This document shows positions 61,501 through 64,000 of a DNA stretch of 64,000 nt, in pieces. This DNA is from Mytilus californianus (Eukaryota; Mollusca; Bivalvia; Mytilida; Mytilidae): contig NW_026262712.1 in assembly GCF_021869535.1 (NCBI RefSeq), positions 70,402,100 through 70,466,099 of the forward strand, written 5' to 3'. Below the pieces are notes generated by a model, which saw only the letters and a list, made by a program, of their open reading frames with translations, was not told the DNA's origin and searched no databases. Every line of letters starts with the position of its first letter. The first letter of the stretch is position 1. The position numbers were made by a program, and so were the translations under genes.

Positions 61501-64000
61501 AGGGATGAGAGATGGATAAATACCCTGCCACGTCAGGTCTGTGTTTTTGTTTTATGTTTTTCTGCTTTGTATCGATCTGATTACTTAAGCCTTTTTGAAC
61601 TTATTTTTTATAGTTTGTTCTTATGTTGTGCTGTTTCACCACTGTCCCAGGTTAGGAGGAGGGTTGAGCGCTCACAAACATGTTTAACCCTGCCATATTC
61701 TTTATGTGCCTGTCCCAAGTCTGTAGTTAAGTGGTTGTCGTTGGTTCATCTGTCATATTTGTTTTTCGTAAATTGTTTTGATATAGATTAGGCCGTTAGT
61801 ATTCTCAATTGAATTGTTTCTTATTTTTCATGTCGAGGCCTTTTATAGCCGACTATACGGTATGGGTTTTTCTCATTGTTGAAGACCGTACGGTTGCCTA
61901 TAATTGCTTACATCCAATTTATTTGAACTTTTTTGGATAGTTGTCTTATTAGAAATCATACCACATCTCCTTATTTTTATACGGAGATAGTTTGCTTAAG
62001 ATTTTTTATAGGTTAACCATACCCCACGCAGAAAACTTGCCATTTCCCTGCTATAATCGGATCAAACAAAATAGAGATAAAAAAATAGGAAATATATTAG
62101 TCTGAAGATAAAACCAGTAAGACGTATTACTAGTTACTGACGGTAACTTGTAATCGACCAGCAATACATGGGAATGCGTTTTCAAGCTTAAATCAATATA
62201 GTCTAAACCTTTCTTATATCATTGAATGATTTACTTTATTTCTTTTAAGAACAGTTCAAACCCAAAAGACCAGTTTTTTTATTACTTTATCTGCAGAACA
62301 AAGTATTACCTAACGAGTTCAATGTCCTGCCGCCGAGCTCAATCCAATTTGTGTTAGAGTAAAAGTCTTGGAGAGTATACAGATAATCTCCTACAACCAT
62401 TCGTACAACTGACCAGTTTGGCCTGGAATCTCTACTGAGGCTTTCTACTTGGGACCGTTCGACATTCAGGTATATATTTCCTGAAAAAAAGTATGATAAA
62501 TTCATTCATACGTGAAGGCCGACCACTGCCCTATTCCTCGTCATTTAGTCTTTTGTGGATAATTGACTCATTGTCAATCATATCACGTCTCATCATTTTA
62601 CATTTTCAGGGACACAAAAAATTAGTGCTTAACACTATGTAGCGTATATTCTAAAATAGACAAGATAGTTTACAAACATTGACAAATATGGTATCATTAA
62701 AAGACAAAATACCTTCAGTAATCATCTCATTGTTCATACTGTATTTAGCTGACGTCCATGCTTTTACTTGAGCATGTTCCAACCCTTTAACAATATCGTC
62801 AACAGCATTGTCGTAAATGTTACTAGCTGATTTCACTGAAATGAAAATAACACTTTATAAATTTTGTGTATTCGAAGCTCCTTTCTCAATTTACCTTTAT
62901 CAGGAAAGCTCACACTTACACATTTGAAATCCAGGGATGTATAAATACATGTAAATGATCATTGCTGACAGTATTCAGCAACAACAAAAGATTAGCAGAA
63001 ATTGATATTGGTTCATATGATTGTATCATCTGTTTTTTCACTGACCTGACAGACGTTTTGAAAAAAAAATTAGGGACATATTATTTGTAAAAAAGGAGAC
63101 ATAATAAACACCAACAAAAATTCATAAATATAAGTATAGAATCTAGACTTGCAATTGCCTACTGGACAACTATCAACTAAATAAATAAAAGATTCAAATA
63201 ACAACAACCATCGAACAACATTACATAAAATGTGGCCTAGATTAATCATGTTCGTGAGCGCTAATACCTAAAACGTGGAATGGTGGCGTAACAGTGGACG
63301 AAATTGTAAAAAAAAATATTGAATTAGGCTTGAATCATCATATCGGTACATAAGACGACATACAAAACATGTTGTTAAAAAAAAAGAGGAAACGAATTAA
63401 GAATGTACCTGTTAAAACTTTTGTTTATTTTCATCTTTTAGAAAATTATGTTAGGACTGACTCTCCATTAAAGAAGTCGGTTTGGAGTGCATACCTTTGG
63501 ACAAGCTTCGGAAATGTCATCAAACTTTATATTGTCATTTAGAGATTCCTATACGTCAAGTAAAGTGGTCAACACCAAATTTATTACACGTATTTAAGAA
63601 CACAATTTACAAGTATAACTCGTTCTTATGTTGTAATAATTTAAGACTAAATAGGAAATCAAATAAATGTAGAGAAAAACATGAATAAAATGATAAGAGA
63701 GAATAAAAAAAAATATTCTCTTTGTTTTTAAAAAAATAGCAATAATAAAAAAAGGACGACGAGGGTTTAATCAAATGAAACCGTTAAATGAAACGGTTTC
63801 AAAATGTATTCTGTTTCTGCTGTCATTTCTATATACATTGTAGAATGAAAAATCAATTGTTATAGATTTTACCTTCATCAAAGTACTGCTTTAAAATTTC
63901 ACCAGTTGTCTGATTTTGTAAATCAAATCTTCCAGGTCTCAGTATTGTTGCTATATAAATTGAAGCTACTCTATTAAGCGCACCTCGCGTGATATTTTCA
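39907..64000 (-). CDS. VWA7-like von Willebrand A domain membrane protein, partial
   Basis: A large minus-strand gene whose 5' end lies beyond the window. Nineteen exons give about 968 codons, close to the size of vertebrate VWA7. Exons: beyond 64000-63873, 62835-62713, 62480-62310, 61399-61321, 60921-60821, 60596-60408, 60025-59774, 59529-59410, 59195-58962, 57866-57760, 56981-56831, 51392-51242, 50898-50729, 48264-48156, 47621-47429, 46813-46750, 43572-43367, 42551-42407 and 40119-39907. Donors are GT, acceptors AG, and phases match throughout except between the exons ending at 56831 (phase 1) and starting at 51392 (phase 0), where an exon of length 3n+2 is missing from my model. The order of motifs follows VWA7: TLQDFYS, CSHGG-GGINK-SPH, the vWA domain, beta-rich repeats. 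Most vWA-region introns are phase 1. The function of VWA7 proteins is poorly known, and extracellular adhesion or recognition is an inference from the vWA domain. Whether this is the VWA7 orthologue or a molluscan paralogue cannot be decided here. Confidence 0.88.
40325..41785 (+). repeat. 1.46-kb dispersed repeat with three internal units of about 500 bp
   Basis: It begins with a short hairpin (ggctcatgagagcc) and gctcacct and ends with an ACG run, gatggcataagctcac and ggtgagctaaaa, so gctcacc/ggtgagc are inverted near the ends. Inside, gccatggcggccatgtttgt occurs at 40555, 41051 and 41556. Around it recur ctatgttctatttttagcc, ttcggatacaattta and cattcagttaaagtt, and elsewhere gggcaataactcc. 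It lies in the last intron of the VWA7-like gene. I recognise it as an abundant bivalve repeat and see no coding capacity. Confidence 0.8.
42590..42905 (-). repeat. Diverged R1 copy
   Basis: Contains gacattgaaaactcaaaagt, cgagataaactgataattca, aacactaaatataaaatta and gatctcaggtgctcc. It lies in the intron between exons 42551 and 43367. The overlapping open frames on both strands come from the repeat. Confidence 0.65.
42905..43200 (-). repeat. RT-element tail fragment
   Basis: gcagatcctgctcaactagc, ggcacccgtcgtgttgctga and ccaactcgtgatggtgttcg match the fragments at 21399-21700 and in the 484-bp array. The complement of its end would encode the FYGRHH-type segment in decayed form. Confidence 0.65.
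43600..45150. other. Intron of the VWA7-like gene, no further gene
   Basis: Intron between exons 43572 and 46750. A diverged R2-like piece is visible at about 44440-44560 (aaaaccagggttg, gaattcaccttggaattcgg). The overlapping frames at 43929-44240 have no known domain. Confidence 0.45.
45151..45591. mobile_element. 441-bp TIR element, copy 2
   Basis: Second copy of 21704-22151. The left end is aggttgcactttgtaaata. The right end is slightly decayed (atttacagaaatgcaac). Markers are ctcttttggggagatatatg, ttgaaaatatgccccacagc and tagtagtgcatatcaacttt. It lies in an intron of the VWA7-like gene. Confidence 0.7.
45592..46745. other. Intron sequence, nothing recognised
   Basis: Right part of the same intron. 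The 75-codon frame at 46184-46411 has no recognisable domain. Confidence 0.4.
46750..56981 (-). CDS. VWA7-like gene, extracellular beta-rich exons
   Basis: The exon 56981-56831 reads KNMAITYVNIYTISVSSRSL then ITVDSHISAFTVEIKGASS. Exon 51392-51242 reads SPVPGIWTLKNMNSETWTV. Exon 50898-50729 has STLTLLVKVTD. Exon 48264-48156 has AFKIAIEGTEKGNVFRRQ. Exon 47621-47429 has TTVICNITNKGSADETYQVH, an Ig-like or Big-like strand pattern. Exon 46813-46750 has ILTTSLLLGGKEIQQLQ. These are the adhesion-like modules after the vWA domain. An exon between the first two is missing. Reading past the 46750 donor meets a stop five codons later (VDNK then TAA), so retention of that intron would give a protein without the membrane anchor. 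Confidence 0.8.
48915..49720. repeat. About 160-bp tandem repeat interrupted by a SINE
   Basis: gcaattttccatat lies at about 49398 and 49559, with a relative at 48924. Units share gattaatgttttcaagggg, aaaaatatttgatcggcacc, gaacttgtccgagacattgc and ttgtacacatgagagcg. The array breaks after gaactt near 49002 and resumes near 49310. Between them are a short unidentified piece and a tRNA-derived SINE. A 23-bp block (gacgagagcgcttacaatg) is doubled at 49358 and 49381. Confidence 0.75.
49087..49307 (-). mobile_element. tRNA-derived SINE
   Basis: On the minus strand the head reads cgcctcggtggtctcctggt, agcgtgtttgccacgag and cggccgggtcaaacc, with positions matching the tRNA A box (TGGTCTCCTGG) and B box (GGTCAAACC). 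A body follows with gctgcttctccgctgaacac. The arrangement fits the bivalve SINEs with a conserved central domain (MetaSINE or related type). It lies in the intron between exons 50729 and 48264. Confidence 0.7.
49721..49800. repeat. Cggac-rich simple repeat and GC-rich end
   Basis: A run of gacggacagac units is followed by tgtcacctgcaacgcgtccc and gcgggtgacaataa. This closes the neighbouring tandem array and is typical of the end of such bivalve repeats. It is markedly GC-rich against the surrounding AT-rich intron. Confidence 0.6.
50455..50635 (-). repeat. R1 copy in an intron of the VWA7-like gene
   Basis: Contains gcgaacgataccaaagtgac, attcaaactcataagtcgaa, caacgccatggctaaaaaag and gggggtgatctcagg. 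It is close to the copies at 18720 and 38152. Confidence 0.8.
51714..52352. mobile_element. 639-bp TIR element built of short palindromes
   Basis: The ends are perfect 13-bp inverted repeats (ACGGGGCGCCGAA at 51714-51726 and its complement at 52340-52352). Flanks AAGTATT (51707) and AAGTATC (52353) are a probable target duplication. The interior has about twenty variants of a near-palindrome of the form ACAAAA-N-TGA-ATTTTGT, in places about 20 bp apart. There is also a 19-bp perfect inverted repeat (51950-51968 with 51985-52003) containing ATGCAAAT, and a third copy of that arm at 52102-52120. No coding capacity is seen. It sits in the intron where the VWA7-like gene lacks an exon. Confidence 0.8.
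52383..54578 (+). pseudogene. 5'-truncated LINE with broken reverse transcriptase
   Basis: The frames join into one non-LTR polyprotein: KAIGIDEIPSEIL; ITPVPKPE then YRPISTISIPCKIYADILN; EEQNGFRKNRSCLDHLF; FVCFIDAKRAFDNINRDML; VKQDCKMSPSLFSIYVNDL; SILLYADDIALIA with the catalytic YADD; then the post-RT part to a zinc-finger-like end (CKYCTADCVEDEKHFLMHC) and a stop at 54356. Defects are a TAG at about 52585 (GEVL-stop-EW) and frameshifts near 52655, 53095 and 53390. The 3' end has a tgtctgtctgtctg tail at about 54558-54578. The endonuclease and N-terminus are missing. I do not assign a clade. It lies in an intron of the VWA7-like gene, on the opposite strand. Confidence 0.88.
54600..56825. 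other. Intron stretch, missing exon not found
   Basis: Right part of the 5.4 kb intron between exons 56831 and 51392. At about 56265-56330 there is a fragment of a dispersed module (aaggcgacagtagggta, aaatcgattaaacagatac). I searched for an exon of phase 1 to 0 and found no convincing one (see rejected items). Confidence 0.45.
57089..57260 (+). repeat. Dispersed tail repeat, copy in intron
   Basis: catgtcgaggccttttatag, ccgactatacggtatggg and catttgaaattataccacat match 61835-61980. The 148-codon open frame that starts here is a product of this repeat and following sequence, not a gene. Confidence 0.7.
57760..60025 (-). CDS. VWA7-like gene, von Willebrand A domain exons
   Basis: Four exons encode the domain. 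LSIVFVIDTTGSMASDI holds the metal-ion site in the form DxTGS, then FNYILVTFNDP; WLNALTVDGGGDCPEYAMSG is the second loop; CVFFFTDADPKDPELRNEV is the third metal-site loop, followed by LHLVSFITGQC; and WDNFFQSLGGTYIPV ends the fold. The first loop has threonine where integrin-type sites have serine (DTTGS in place of DxSxS), and the second loop is GGGD. Both are usual for VWA7-type domains. The core acidic residues are kept, so metal binding is plausible. Confidence 0.9.
58245..58340 (+). repeat. Dispersed tail repeat, short copy
   Basis: Reads cctataattgctatcatcca, cttcatttgaactttagtgg and ttgtaccacatctccttata, the terminal part of the same tail family. Confidence 0.7.
58720..58920 (+). ncRNA. 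Repeat with hammerhead-like core (copy 4)
   Basis: CTGATGA at 58851-58857 is followed by GTCTT-gtc-AAGAC, a 5-bp stem II (58858-58870), and GAAA at 58871-58874. The stem III arm on the right has decayed (cgcgcgtcggtggac). It aligns with 27800-27985 over the full length, from agattaccttagctgtattt to tggtatcaatgattagttta. It lies in the intron next to the vWA exon that ends at 58962. Confidence 0.45.
60408..63999 (-). CDS. VWA7-like gene, N-terminal exon group
   Basis: Six exons before the vWA domain. They give ENITRGALNRVASIYIATIL; then VKSASNIYDNAVDDIVKGLE; then a block ending YLYTLQDFYSNTNWIELGG; then a cysteine pair (TCRSCHAFNGT); then LNGTCHGNIIARHVLTSGYI; then CSHGGRYDASRFLPATGGIN followed by KETSSPVLSPHYYLHSIAGK. 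The LQDFYS-NW-ELG motif is shared by VWA7 proteins and resembles the core of the fungal Het-C family. The shared ancestry is a recollection and was not tested. The signal peptide is not in the window. Confidence 0.88.
61620..61985 (+). repeat. Dispersed tail repeat, long copy
   Basis: It has both the gggttgagcgctcacaaaca and gtttaaccctgcca part (as at 3660-3700) and the terminal part catgtcgaggccttttatag to accacatctccttattttta. It lies in the intron between exons 62310 and 61399. The 103-codon frame at 61480-61791 is produced by it. Confidence 0.75.
62880..63865. other. Intron of the VWA7-like gene, nothing recognised
   Basis: Intron between exons 63873 and 62835. AT-rich, and no repeat or extra exon identified. 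The open frame at 63482-63688 has no known domain. Confidence 0.45.

Overview
This window looks like nuclear DNA of a bivalve mollusc, most likely a mussel (Mytilus or a close relative). I base this on the AT-rich, intron-rich, repeat-dense composition and on several dispersed repeats that I recognise from bivalve genomes. That is recognition, not a database search. No prokaryotic features, rRNA genes or CRISPR arrays are visible.

The only host gene I can support is on the minus strand. It enters from beyond 64000 and ends at 39907. Nineteen exons are readable (about 968 codons) and together encode a VWA7-like type I membrane protein: an N-terminal region with a TLQDFYS-NWIELG motif, a von Willebrand A domain with a DTTGSM metal-binding motif, beta-rich extracellular segments, one transmembrane helix and a short basic tail. 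Splice phases agree at every junction except between the exons ending at 56831 and starting at 51392. At least one exon there is unrecognised or lost, and that same intron carries a LINE and a TIR element.

The left part is dominated by a 9.0 kb PIF/Harbinger-type DNA transposon (6049-15074). It has matching terminal inverted repeats, a CAG target duplication and two convergent multi-exon genes that both read through intact: a Myb/SANT-like DNA-binding protein (+) and a HARBI1-like DDE transposase (-). It sits in the second copy of a 305-bp tandem duplication, so the first copy preserves the empty site. Its introns hold smaller TIR elements with TTA target duplications and two tandem-repeat blocks of 147 bp and about 130 bp.

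The region from 15 to 39 kb has no convincing host gene. It holds fragments of reverse-transcriptase elements, a 484-bp tandem array (22680-24040), a degenerate minisatellite (19720-20160), a TIR element pair (21704-22151 and 45151-45591), and a segmental duplication (about 30560-35095 and 35930-38510) whose copies differ by clean repeat insertions. Other mobile elements are a truncated Penelope-like retroelement (2439-3968), a broken LINE (52383-54578), a LINE tail (35094-35653), a tRNA-derived SINE (about 49087-49307), a 639-bp TIR element built of short palindromes (51714-52352), and four dispersed copies of a repeat carrying a hammerhead-ribozyme-like core.
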